Assembly (NCBI RefSeq): GCF_020882015.2
Contig: NZ_CP086555.2
Span: forward strand, 186,001-250,000
Origin: Candidatus Borrelia undatumii
GTDB lineage: Bacteria; Spirochaetota; Spirochaetia; Borreliales; Borreliaceae
Reading direction: 5' to 3'
DNA length: 64,000 bases
Below, one piece after another: positions 56,433 through 64,000 of this stretch. The notes beneath the pieces are model-generated. The model was given only the letters and a program-made list of their open reading frames with translations, was not told where the DNA came from and searched no databases. The translations under genes and the position numbers were made by a program. The stretch's first letter is position 1; every line of letters starts with the position of its first letter.

Positions 56433-57797
56433 ATGAAAAAGTTATTTAGTCTTCTAAGTCCGGCACCCCACATAAAAAGAGTAGACAAGGACATAGAGGA
56501 TTCTCTATATAGAAGGTTGAGACTTCAAATATTCGCATCGATATTTATTGGATATGCCGGTTTTTATTTGACGAGAAAGATTTTCTCATTTGCTATGCCA
56601 GAGCTTGAGAAGGTTGGTTTCGGGAAAGGCCAATTGGGTGTAATATTGTCCGGAGTTTCAATTGCATATGGCTTCTCTAAATTTATAATGGGGAACGTCT
56701 CAGACCGAAGTAATCCCAGATATTTTTTATCACTTGGATTACTGTTAACAGCAGCAATCACCGTCACTTTTGGTTTATTTCCATGGAAAGCAATCGACAC
56801 TATAGCAGCTGTAACGCTCATGTTTACTCTAATGTTCTTGAATGGATGGGTTCAAGGCATGGGATGGCCCGCTTGTGGACGTACTATGGTTCACTGGTGG
56901 TCAACAAAAGAGAGAGGAATAACTGTTGCCACCTGGAACGTGGCTCACAATACAGGAGCAGCTTTCTCTGGGATCATATCGTCTTGGGCATTACTCCACT
57001 TTAATGAATGGGAGGCTGTGCTTTATGTACCAGCGGGTATAGTTGTGGGAATTGCAATATTCGTTCTTCTTACACTAAGGGATACTCCTCAATCTGTAGG
57101 CCTACCCCCAATTGAAGAATATAAAAACGACTATCCTGAGAACTACACAAAGAAAGCAGAAGAAGAACTTAACGCAAAAGATATATTTGTAAAATATGTT
57201 CTTAATAATAATTTACTCTGGTACATAGCCATTGCTAATGCATTTGTATACTTTGTCAGATACGGTGTACTGGACTGGGCGCCTACATATCTATTACAGG
57301 TGAAAAGCTTTTCTATAAAAAATTCAGGGTGGGCTTATTCACTTTATGAGTTTTCAGCTATCCCTGGTACAATAATCTGTGGATGGATATCCGACAAGGT
57401 CTTTAAGGGGAGAAGAACTGAGACTGGAATAATTTTCATGGCTGCTACTCTTGTTGCAGTCGTTATCTATTGGCAATTACCAGAAAATACTCCGACACTT
57501 ACAACTACTCTTTTGGCAATAATAGGATTCTTAATTTACGGACCTGTTATGTTGATTGGACTTCATGCTCTTGATCTTGCACCCAAGAAGGCCGCTGGTA
57601 CCGCTGCAGGATTTACTGGGCTATTTGGATATATAGGAGGTTCTGTAGCCGCCAGTGCTATTACAGGATTTGTGTTGCAATACTTTAATTGGGATGTCTA
57701 TTTTTATTTGTTAGTAATTTCTTGCCTACTTGCAATCATATTCATAAGCCTAACGTTTGGACAAGAGAAAAAAATAGACAAAAAACAAAATCAATGA
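56433..57797 (+). CDS. glpT: glycerol-3-phosphate transporter
   Basis: A major-facilitator protein of the organophosphate:phosphate antiporter family with 12 helices (454 residues). It starts near HIKRVDKDIEDSLYRRLRLQIFASIFIGYAGFYLTRK and has GWVQGMGWPACGRTMVHWWSTKERG, as in GlpT. It imports glycerol-3-phosphate in exchange for phosphate. ATG 56433 is preferred to 56427 because GGGAG lies at proper distance. The gene is known from relapsing-fever Borrelia and missing at this spot in Lyme Borrelia. Confidence 0.95.
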   Translation: MKKLFSLLSPAPHIKRVDKDIEDSLYRRLRLQIFASIFIGYAGFYLTRKIFSFAMPELEKVGFGKGQLGVILSGVSIAYGFSKFIMGNVSDRSNPRYFLSLGLLLTAAITVTFGLFPWKAIDTIAAVTLMFTLMFLNGWVQGMGWPACGRTMVHWWSTKERGITVATWNVAHNTGAAFSGIISSWALLHFNEWEAVLYVPAGIVVGIAIFVLLTLRDTPQSVGLPPIEEYKNDYPENYTKKAEEELNAKDIFVKYVLNNNLLWYIAIANAFVYFVRYGVLDWAPTYLLQVKSFSIKNSGWAYSLYEFSAIPGTIICGWISDKVFKGRRTETGIIFMAATLVAVVIYWQLPENTPTLTTTLLAIIGFLIYGPVMLIGLHALDLAPKKAAGTAAGFTGLFGYIGGSVAASAITGFVLQYFNWDVYFYLLVISCLLAIIFISLTFGQEKKIDKKQNQ

Positions 57798-57870
57798 AAG
57801 AACATAATAATTACATGGAAATAGAAGGTTAACAAATATATAATGTAGGATTATATATGAGAGGTTCAAT

Positions 57871-58887
57871 ATGAAACAAATAAACCCCAGATTATTACTG
57901 TTCGTAATAGTCTCCCTTCTCGTTATTTCTTGTGAGAAGAAAAAAAGAGTAGGCACAAACAAGGCATCGCCTCTGGTTATAGCTCATAGAGGCGCTAGTG
58001 GCTACTTGCCAGAGCATACTCTGGAGGCTAAAGCATACGCACACGCTTTGGGTGCTAATTACCTAGAACAGGACGTTGTTCTAACGAAAGATGACATACC
58101 CATTATAATGCACGATCCAGAAATTGATACAACAACAAATGTCGCGGAGGTTTTTCCAAGAAGGATCAGAGAAGACGGCAGATATTATTCCGTCGACTTC
58201 ACATTAAGAGAAATCAAATCACTCAAACTTAAAGAGAGATTTGATCCTAAAACTGGAAAACCAATATATCCTACCCGATTTCCTTTAAACGAATACAATT
58301 TCCAAATCCCAACTTTGGAAGAGGAGATACAGTTTATACAGGGATTAAACAAAAGTACAGGAAGAAATGTCGGAATTTATCCTGAGATTAAAAAACCCTT
58401 TTGGCACAAACAACAGGGTAAAGACATATCTAAAATCGTGATAGAGGTTTTAAATAAGTACGGTTATAAGTCAAAAGAAGACAATATTTATCTTCAAGTA
58501 TTTGACTTTGATGAACTTAAGAGAATAAGAGAAGAGCTTGGTTATAAAGGGAAGCTTGTAATGCTTATTGGCGAGAACGACTGGAATGAAGCTCCAACTG
58601 ACTATGAATACATTAAATCAGAAGAAGGTATGGCAGAAGTTGCAAAATACTCTGACGGAATTGGTCCCTGGATACCCCAAGTCATAATTGATGGAAAGGT
58701 AACAGGACTCACTTCCTTGGCACACAAACATAAAATGGAAGTTCATCCTTACACTGTGAGGATCGATGCACTGCCTTCCTATATAAAGGAGCCGAATGAA
58801 TTGCTAAATTTACTATTCAACAAGGCAAGGGTAGATGGAGTGTTTACAGACTTTCCCGATCTGGTGTTAGACTTTGTAAGCAAGTAA
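57871..58887 (+). CDS. glpQ: glycerophosphodiester phosphodiesterase lipoprotein
   Basis: GlpQ splits glycerophosphodiesters such as glycerophosphocholine to glycerol-3-phosphate and alcohol. A lipoprotein signal (LLVISC, Cys about residue 21) precedes the catalytic domain with AHRGASGYLPEHTLEA, LEQDVVLTKD and MHDPEID. These hold the general acid and metal ligands. It follows glpT by 73 bases. It is the diagnostic antigen of relapsing-fever species and absent in Lyme Borrelia. Confidence 0.97.
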   Translation: MKQINPRLLLFVIVSLLVISCEKKKRVGTNKASPLVIAHRGASGYLPEHTLEAKAYAHALGANYLEQDVVLTKDDIPIIMHDPEIDTTTNVAEVFPRRIREDGRYYSVDFTLREIKSLKLKERFDPKTGKPIYPTRFPLNEYNFQIPTLEEEIQFIQGLNKSTGRNVGIYPEIKKPFWHKQQGKDISKIVIEVLNKYGYKSKEDNIYLQVFDFDELKRIREELGYKGKLVMLIGENDWNEAPTDYEYIKSEEGMAEVAKYSDGIGPWIPQVIIDGKVTGLTSLAHKHKMEVHPYTVRIDALPSYIKEPNELLNLLFNKARVDGVFTDFPDLVLDFVSK

Positions 58888-58920
58888 ATTTGTTAATAAT
58901 AAGGAGAATATTTAGTTTTT

Positions 58921-60486
58921 ATGAGTGGAGAAAATGAAAAAAAAGAGTTAAAGGGTCTCGCTGATCAGGATTTTGAACTGATAATAATCGGCGGGGGGGC
59001 AACGGGTCTGGGTATCGCGATAGATTCTATCACAAGAGGATATAAGACGTTGCTTATTGAAAAGTTCGATTATGCGAAGGGCACATCTTCAAAATCGACC
59101 AAGCTGATACATGGTGGTGTAAGGTATTTGGCTCAATTTAATATACCTTTGGTAAAGGAAGCATTGCATGAAAAAGCCTTACTTGAGCAAAATGCTCCTC
59201 ATCTAGTTAATGAGTGCGCTTTTGTTACGCCCATATATAACATTTTTAGCCTACCTTATTACTATTTTGGGTTAAGTTGGTATCATAACCTTCTTGGGGA
59301 GTATAAAAAAGCCAAGTACAAAACAAGACTGCTATCAAAATCTGAAACAATAGAGAAAATACCAAACATTAAAACAGAAGGCCTTAAATGCTCAGTCCTA
59401 TACTATGACGATTCTTTTGATGACGCTAGAATGGCAATAAGCATGCTTAGAACTTTTATTGAAAAAGGCGGTATTGCGCTTAATTATACGGAACTTGTAA
59501 AGTTTACCAAGGAGAATGGCAAAATATCAGGGGCTGTTATTAAAGACAGAATGTCTGATGAACAAGTTGTTATAAAGAGTAAATGTATAATCAATGCAAC
59601 AGGATTCTTTGCAGATGAAATTAGGAAAATAGATGATCCTAACGCCCCCGATATTATTAGACCATCTCAAGGAACACATCTGATAATCGGAAAAGATAAA
59701 TTCCATACAGACTATGCAATGCTTATACCCAAGACAAGTGATAATAGAGTCTTATTTGCGCTACCTTGGCACGATGGGGTTGTTTGCGGAAGCACAGATG
59801 TCCCGGTAGACAAAATTGAAGAAGAACCCAAGAGCCTGGAAAGTGAGATTGAATTCATAATAGACAATATGAACGCTTGTTTAGATGTTAAAATAAATAA
59901 GAGCGATGTCAAGAGCGTTTACACAGGGATTAGACCTCTTATAGTAGATCCTAAAGGAGAGCAAAACACCTCAAAAATATCAAGAGACGAGAAAATATTT
60001 ATCTCAAACTCGAATCTCATTACAATTGCTGGAGGGAAATATACCACCTTCAGAAAGATGGCTGAAAAGACGCTGGGAAAAGCAATAGATGAAAAATTGA
60101 TACCTTCCTCAACTTCTATTACAGGAAGTTTAAAGTTGCACGGATACATGGAAAGGGAGGACGTGCTAAAGATTCCTGAACCCTTTAGAGTCTATGGGAG
60201 TGATTTTAAAATTTTAAGTGAAATGGAAGGCTTTAACAATAAAATTCATGCAGATTTATCATTAAACGAAGCTCAAATCACATTTGCTATTGAATTTGAA
60301 CAAGCAAAAACGGTAGAAGACGTTTTAGCAAGGAGGACAAGATCACTGCTACTGAACGCAAAAGCCACAATTGAAGCTACACCGAGAGTTGCTGAGATCA
60401 TGATGCAGAAACTTGGTAAATCTGAAGAATGGAAAAATGACCAAATAAAAACTTTTTCAGAGATAGCACAAAAATATTTAGTTTAA
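58921..60486 (+). CDS. glpD: glycerol-3-phosphate dehydrogenase (FAD)
   Basis: GlpD oxidises glycerol-3-phosphate to dihydroxyacetone phosphate, feeding glycolysis. FAD loop LIIIGGGATGLGIAIDSITRG near the N-terminus, KSTKLIHGGVRYL and the C-terminal helical domain are all present (521 residues). SD AAGGAG lies 12 bases before the ATG, further than usual. It ends the glycerol block and is followed at once by a hairpin. Confidence 0.97.
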   Translation: MSGENEKKELKGLADQDFELIIIGGGATGLGIAIDSITRGYKTLLIEKFDYAKGTSSKSTKLIHGGVRYLAQFNIPLVKEALHEKALLEQNAPHLVNECAFVTPIYNIFSLPYYYFGLSWYHNLLGEYKKAKYKTRLLSKSETIEKIPNIKTEGLKCSVLYYDDSFDDARMAISMLRTFIEKGGIALNYTELVKFTKENGKISGAVIKDRMSDEQVVIKSKCIINATGFFADEIRKIDDPNAPDIIRPSQGTHLIIGKDKFHTDYAMLIPKTSDNRVLFALPWHDGVVCGSTDVPVDKIEEEPKSLESEIEFIIDNMNACLDVKINKSDVKSVYTGIRPLIVDPKGEQNTSKISRDEKIFISNSNLITIAGGKYTTFRKMAEKTLGKAIDEKLIPSSTSITGSLKLHGYMEREDVLKIPEPFRVYGSDFKILSEMEGFNNKIHADLSLNEAQITFAIEFEQAKTVEDVLARRTRSLLLNAKATIEATPRVAEIMMQKLGKSEEWKNDQIKTFSEIAQKYLV

Positions 60487-60519
60487 TTAAAGGGAGGGTA
60501 TTTAACATCCTCCCTTTAA
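60487..60519 (+). terminator. hairpin after glpD
   Basis: TTAAAGGGAGG (60487-60497) and CCTCCCTTTAA (60509-60519) form an 11-bp perfect stem with an 11-base loop, beginning directly after the glpD stop. The T-tract is missing on the plus strand (AAAAATCG follows), so it may stabilise the mRNA end rather than terminate. Confidence 0.6.
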
Positions 60520-60586
60520 AAATCGAAGGCACCGCCTCAACAGAAACAACACACAATTTTCAATAACACCCCTTTTTGTCATAAAC

Positions 60587-60661
60587 TCAAATAAAGGCAG
60601 CATAACAACTTTGAAATAGAAACAAAACAACCAAAGAATAAATTATAAACAACCATCGCAT
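60587..60661 (-). CDS. possible tiny lipopeptide
   Basis: A 24-residue ORF starts with ATG at 60661, eight bases after GGAGG, and ends with TGA at 60587-60589. It is MRW, a hydrophobic stretch and FQSC, a lipobox-like site, then only five more residues. It lies 84 bases downstream of the yaaR-like gene on the same strand. It could be a lysis-type or entericidin-like lipopeptide, or the remnant of a longer lipoprotein. Otherwise the 258-base gap 60487-60744 contains only the glpD hairpin. Confidence 0.4.
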   Translation of the reverse strand: MRWLFIIYSLVVLFLFQSCYAAFI

Positions 60662-60744
60662 AACCTCTACCTCCTACATTACCCCTACGTACAAAAGCGC
60701 CACTCAATACGCAAACAACACCTCATAAAATCAAAGCAAATTGC

Positions 60745-61239
60745 TCATCTAAGCAAATTTACAAGTAATCCCTGTATTTCTTCAAGACTACTTAAAAGCT
60801 TAATTTGAGAAACTTGATTTTGCAGAACTGAATAGGCAAGATTATCGAGCTTTTCATTAATAATTTTAATAATGCGATACTTGGGTCTCTTTATCTCTCC
60901 ACTGTTACCTCCCTTTTGCTCTTTAAGAGAGACAGAAGACGATAGAACAATAGATAAAAATTCTGCTATGGTTTTTTTGTAAAAAATTACATTCTGACGA
61001 GAGGGCTCGCTTAACAACTTTTCACCAATATCATTAATCTCATCTAACATATTCTTAATAAAATCAATATTAAATTCACCATTTTCAAGCAAAATAAAAC
61101 GCTTATCTTCTCTTACAAATTCTGACCTAAATACCGAAGAGAAAACATTTGATTTACCAACATCAACCCTTCTCTTATTTCTCTTATAATCTCTTTGTTC
61201 AAGACTTAAAGCACCCGCTACTAAATTATTAATCTTCAT
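60745..61239 (-). CDS. YaaR/DUF327-family protein
   Basis: The C-terminal part (GEIKRPKYRIIKIINEKLDNLAYSVLQNQVSQIKLLSSLEEIQGLLVNLLR) follows the YaaR/DUF327 pattern, as does IKNMLDEINDIGEKLLSEPSRQNVIFYKKTIAEFLS in the middle. These are small helical proteins of unclear role in Firmicutes and spirochaetes. 164 residues is normal. Its start overlaps the bactofilin gene by 11 bases, so it forms one operon with the bactofilin and the M23 peptidase. Confidence 0.75.
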   Translation of the reverse strand: MKINNLVAGALSLEQRDYKRNKRRVDVGKSNVFSSVFRSEFVREDKRFILLENGEFNIDFIKNMLDEINDIGEKLLSEPSRQNVIFYKKTIAEFLSIVLSSSVSLKEQKGGNSGEIKRPKYRIIKIINEKLDNLAYSVLQNQVSQIKLLSSLEEIQGLLVNLLR

Positions 61240-61777
61240 CGATCTTACTCACACCATTGAATAAGTATTTATTACTCTCATCCATTTGAAAATTCCTAAC
61301 AACCCGCTCTCCTTTCATATCCTTGTTTACTTCAATTAAAATGTCCTCATCTACCTTATAAGAACCTGTATAAATAAACACATCTTTCTCAGAAAGTCCA
61401 AGGTTACCAGTACCAATATTCATGTATCCATCGATAATTGCACCTTCCTCAACTTCAATTGACCTACAAGAAATATTGCCAATAACACATCCTGACTGAA
61501 AAACCTTAACTTTATTGTCAGCATAAATGTTTCCAAAAACTACTCCAGAAACAACAATCTCATCTGCGTTAATGTTTGACTTAATTCTCCCTGTTTCGCC
61601 TATTATGACTCTCTTGTTAGAACTAATGTTGCCAAGAAAATCGCCGTCAATACGAATAAAATTATTTGAAATTAATTCTCCCTTAAAAAAATCATTCTTC
61701 CCAACTATTGTTTTAATTTCATCAAAAACAAAAGTTGACGCTGTCTTCTTATTATTTAAACTCAAAAAATTCAACAT
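61229..61777 (-). CDS. bactofilin (second copy)
   Basis: A 182-residue bactofilin with the beta-helix repeat pattern FKGELISNNFIRIDGDFLGNISSNKRVIIGETGRIKSNINADEIVVSGVVFGNIYADNKVKVF. It lies directly between an M23 peptidase (abutting) and a YaaR-like gene (11-base overlap). In other bacteria bactofilins beside M23 peptidases place cell-wall cutting for shape, so the same is likely here. A C-terminal tail of about 40 residues follows the helix. Confidence 0.88.
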   Translation of the reverse strand: MLNFLSLNNKKTASTFVFDEIKTIVGKNDFFKGELISNNFIRIDGDFLGNISSNKRVIIGETGRIKSNINADEIVVSGVVFGNIYADNKVKVFQSGCVIGNISCRSIEVEEGAIIDGYMNIGTGNLGLSEKDVFIYTGSYKVDEDILIEVNKDMKGERVVRNFQMDESNKYLFNGVSKIDED

Positions 61778-62806
61778 CTACTTTGAAGCTCCTGTTGATA
61801 GATTTAAATACATATCCGGATTTACAACCTGAGATCCTATGCGGACTTCATAGTGAAGATGGGGCCCTGTAGAATACCCTGTTTGCCCAAGAAATCCAAT
61901 CACCTGCCCTTTCTTGACGTAGGAACCTTTTGAGGCGTTTAAGCGAGACAGATGTGCGTAAAGAGTTGAAAGCCCATACTTATGCTTAATTTGAACAAAA
62001 TTACCATAGCCAGTTGACTGATGACTAGCTCTGATTATCTCTCCATCAGCGGCTGCAACAATAGCTGTCCCAATTCTCACACCCGCAAGGTCTATTCCCT
62101 TGTGAATATACCATTGCCTTGTAAAAGGCTCGATGGCTGGCCCAAAATGCAAGGAAATAATACCATCCCCCTTAACAATAGGCCAAAGCGAGGGAATATC
62201 ATTTAACAACTTGTTTTGTGAATGAAGTAATTTAACTATGCTCTTAAGAGGAGGAACAGAACCCTCTATTGTACTTTTGACATTTTTAAGATCACTCAAT
62301 TCTTTAACTGCATTAGCCTCCAATACTTGTAAATCAAGAAAATCCGCAAGATCGCCATCTAATTTGCTACGGGTCAAATCAATACTACTCTCCTTTATTT
62401 TCAAGGCAGTCCTGAGCTCATCTAACACTTTAGAAAAAGTATTAGCAACAGCATTAATCTCAACGACTGTATTTCTAAAATCTTCAATCTCAGTCTCCGC
62501 AAGTTCATAATTTTTTTCAGTAGACCTAACAACAGCCGTAAGAGCAACGTAATTAACAGCTAGCAAAACAAATCCTACAAAAATGATAAGAAAAAATAGA
62601 AAAAACAAAAAAAGAGTTAAGAAAGAAATTTTTATATTCTTAACATTCCCTTTAACATGAGGGACAATCATAAAGCTAATATTTTGGCTAAAAAAAGAAT
62701 AAGTATCATTCAAAAATTTAAGAAAAGAGCTAAGGATTGAAAAAAAGATCCTACCCAATCCCTTAAAAAACAAGGCAACTTTATATCTCATTTTCTTTCT
62801 CATCAA
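61778..62806 (-). CDS. membrane M23 peptidase
   Basis: An N-terminal membrane helix (about 50-75), a coiled-coil linker (about 90-190) and a C-terminal LytM/M23 domain with HKGIDLAGVRIGTAIVAAADGEI, GYGNFVQIKHKYGLSTLYAHLSRL and GPHLHYEVRI hold the zinc ligands (HxxxD, HxH). It probably cuts peptidoglycan in the periplasm. The gene abuts the bactofilin gene. A near-by start at ATG 62803 or 62791 is possible. BB0246 position. Confidence 0.93.
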   Translation of the reverse strand: MMRKKMRYKVALFFKGLGRIFFSILSSFLKFLNDTYSFFSQNISFMIVPHVKGNVKNIKISFLTLFLFFLFFLIIFVGFVLLAVNYVALTAVVRSTEKNYELAETEIEDFRNTVVEINAVANTFSKVLDELRTALKIKESSIDLTRSKLDGDLADFLDLQVLEANAVKELSDLKNVKSTIEGSVPPLKSIVKLLHSQNKLLNDIPSLWPIVKGDGIISLHFGPAIEPFTRQWYIHKGIDLAGVRIGTAIVAAADGEIIRASHQSTGYGNFVQIKHKYGLSTLYAHLSRLNASKGSYVKKGQVIGFLGQTGYSTGPHLHYEVRIGSQVVNPDMYLNLSTGASK

Positions 62807-63021
62807 AACCCTACCTCGCTACCCTTATAAAGCTTTTTTGATAAACCCAACCCCAACCTCAGACCCCAACCATTGAAAAATACTATTTTTTCAAAATCCG
62901 CTTTCCATGTAATCATTATCTCATAACAATTCACGAATCAATAAATAAAACAACCAAAATGGCAGCGATAAAAGTGAATTACAAACACACAAACCAAAAT
63001 AAATGGTTTACTATTTATACA

Positions 63022-63621
63022 ATGAGAACATTATTCTTTGCAACTGCAAACATAAACAAGGTAAAAGAAGTTAAGAAAATTTTAAACATTCATAACATAA
63101 AAATTGAAGTTCCCAAAAATTTTGATATACAGGAAACAGGTACAACTTTTAAAGAAAATTCTTTAATCAAAGCGAAAGCTCTGTTTGAAGCCCTGGGCAA
63201 AAAATATCATGTATTTAGCGAAGATTCTGGTCTCTGCATTGAGGCCTTGGACCTAGAACCTGGCATTTATTCTAAAAGGTATGGAAAATATAAACTTGGG
63301 AAAAAACTCAATGCTCACGAAAAAAATCAACTCATTATCGACTTGATGAAGCATAAGACAGATAGAAAAGCATATTTTGTGTGTATGGTTAGTCATATTT
63401 CAACTGACGGACAAATAAGCACCTTTGAGGGTGTCTTTACTGGTAGCATTGCTTCTGACATTAATTGTTATCAAAAAAATGGATTTGGATATGATCCAAT
63501 ATTCCTAACTAATAACAATAAAAGACTCAGCGAGTTAAGTCTTGCAGAAAAAAATAAAATATCTCACAGAGGAATTGCATTTACGAAATTTAAGAATTTT
63601 ATAATAGAGCGTTTCGCTTAA
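63022..63621 (+). CDS. rdgB: dITP/XTP pyrophosphatase
   Basis: RdgB removes damaged purine triphosphates (ITP, XTP) from the nucleotide pool. The protein starts [21 protein letters not shown] and has [31 protein letters not shown] and SHRGIAF, the family motifs. The frame is open further upstream to 62959, but ATG 63022 gives the normal 199 residues. No clear SD. Confidence 0.94.
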   Translation: MRTLFFATANINKVKEVKKILNIHNIKIEVPKNFDIQETGTTFKENSLIKAKALFEALGKKYHVFSEDSGLCIEALDLEPGIYSKRYGKYKLGKKLNAHEKNQLIIDLMKHKTDRKAYFVCMVSHISTDGQISTFEGVFTGSIASDINCYQKNGFGYDPIFLTNNNKRLSELSLAEKNKISHRGIAFTKFKNFIIERFA

Positions 63622-63745
63622 TACCAAAACTCAAGAATCTCTCATATGTAAATCTTTCGTTTCTTGTAAAATCGGAAGCAAAGATTTAAAATGGTTACTA
63701 TTCGTAGCTACGGTTGCTGTCGTGTTAAGTAAAGGGGAAAATTCA

Positions 63746-64000
63746 GTGATAGATAGAAGTAAGGTCGATGAGGGTGATAAATGGGATTTATCTTCCCTCT
63801 TTAAAAATGATGAAGAATACAGACAGGGGGTCAAAGAGATTAAATTAAAGCTTGAAAAGTTTCGCATGTATGAGAACCTAGAATTTGATTTAAGTACATT
63901 CAAGCAGGCTTTAAATGCTTATTACGAAATTGGAGAGGCACTAGAGAGAACAAATTATTACACCCATCTTCGGTTGGAAACAGATGTAAGTAGTAAAATT
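63746..64000 (+). CDS. pepF: oligoendopeptidase F, N-terminal part
   Basis: The first 85 residues (from GTG 63746, eight bases after AAGGGG) include DKWDLSSLFKNDEEYRQGVKEI and read on past the window end. This is the typical start of M3-family PepF. The active site is outside the window. The preceding 124-base gap (63622-63745) has no feature that I can see. Confidence 0.88.
   Translation, partial: MIDRSKVDEGDKWDLSSLFKNDEEYRQGVKEIKLKLEKFRMYENLEFDLSTFKQALNAYYEIGEALERTNYYTHLRLETDVSSKI

Noticed and set aside
1-64000. Prophage, insertion sequence, or defence system
   Set aside because: No transposase, integrase, phage structural, toxin-antitoxin or restriction gene was recognised; nearly all genes belong to the conserved chromosome.

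Overview
Organism: The window is low-GC spirochaete chromosome of the Borrelia type. The gene order prfA-prmC-rel ... ddl/murE ... hflKC ... galU ... lmp1-mutL ... pstSCAB ... alaS-fliG1 ... serS ... rho ... hbb-rpsT ... ychF ... lnt ... glpFK ... glpD ... bactofilin-M23 ... rdgB-pepF matches, from memory, the Borrelia burgdorferi chromosome from about BB0195 to BB0248. Two extra genes, glpT and glpQ, sit between glpK and glpD. GlpQ is a marker of relapsing-fever Borrelia and is missing from Lyme Borrelia, so this is most likely a relapsing-fever-group species. BB numbers in the entries are remembered orthologue labels, not search results. || Layout: 1-7 kb holds a TPR protein fragment, then release factor RF1, its methyltransferase PrmC, the (p)ppGpp enzyme Rel and a large membrane protein, tightly packed. 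7-17 kb holds cell-wall enzymes (murE-ddl, minus strand), tRNA-Cys, a TlyC/CorC-type CBS protein, the HflKC pair, an unexplained transcribed-looking intergenic region, a HAD hydrolase, tRNA-Phe, a degenerate HD-GYP protein and rsmD. 17-26 kb is one long plus-strand run: galU, an unknown protein, a TPR protein with an SKD tandem repeat, lmp1, mutL, a coiled-coil protein and a CAU tRNA. 26-32 kb holds efp and a lipoprotein (minus), then pstSCAB (plus) and a ZIP metal transporter (minus). 32-39 kb is a minus-strand run alaS-fliG1-pgl-SIMPL, with dusA convergent to serS. 39-43 kb holds a lipoprotein and an M16C peptidase. 43-50 kb is the minus-strand rpmE, rho, bactofilin, hbb, rpsT, membrane protein, ychF and an NHL/VWA protein. 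50-53 kb holds lnt, the BB0238 orthologue and a deoxynucleoside kinase. 53-60.5 kb holds an orphan gene of unusual base composition followed by the glycerol block glpF-glpK-glpT-glpQ-glpD. 60.5-64 kb holds a possible tiny lipopeptide, a YaaR-bactofilin-M23 peptidase module, rdgB and the start of pepF. || How the genes work together: GlpF imports glycerol, GlpT imports glycerol-3-phosphate, GlpQ releases glycerol-3-phosphate from phosphodiesters, GlpK phosphorylates glycerol and GlpD oxidises the product. PstSCAB supplies phosphate. MurE, Ddl, the M23 peptidase and two bactofilins act on the cell wall and cell shape. RF1/PrmC, EF-P, AlaRS, SerRS, S20, L31, RsmD and DusA serve translation. || Most of the window is ordinary conserved core. 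The less ordinary parts are the orphan ORF at 53.1-54.0 kb with its long internal inverted repeat, PstA carrying a periplasmic-binding-protein-like insert, an HD-GYP relative without its HD pair, a terminator-like hairpin inside lmp1, an arginine at the EF-P tip, several unlisted small ORFs, a probable ATT start codon and the unexplained 13.3-13.7 kb region.
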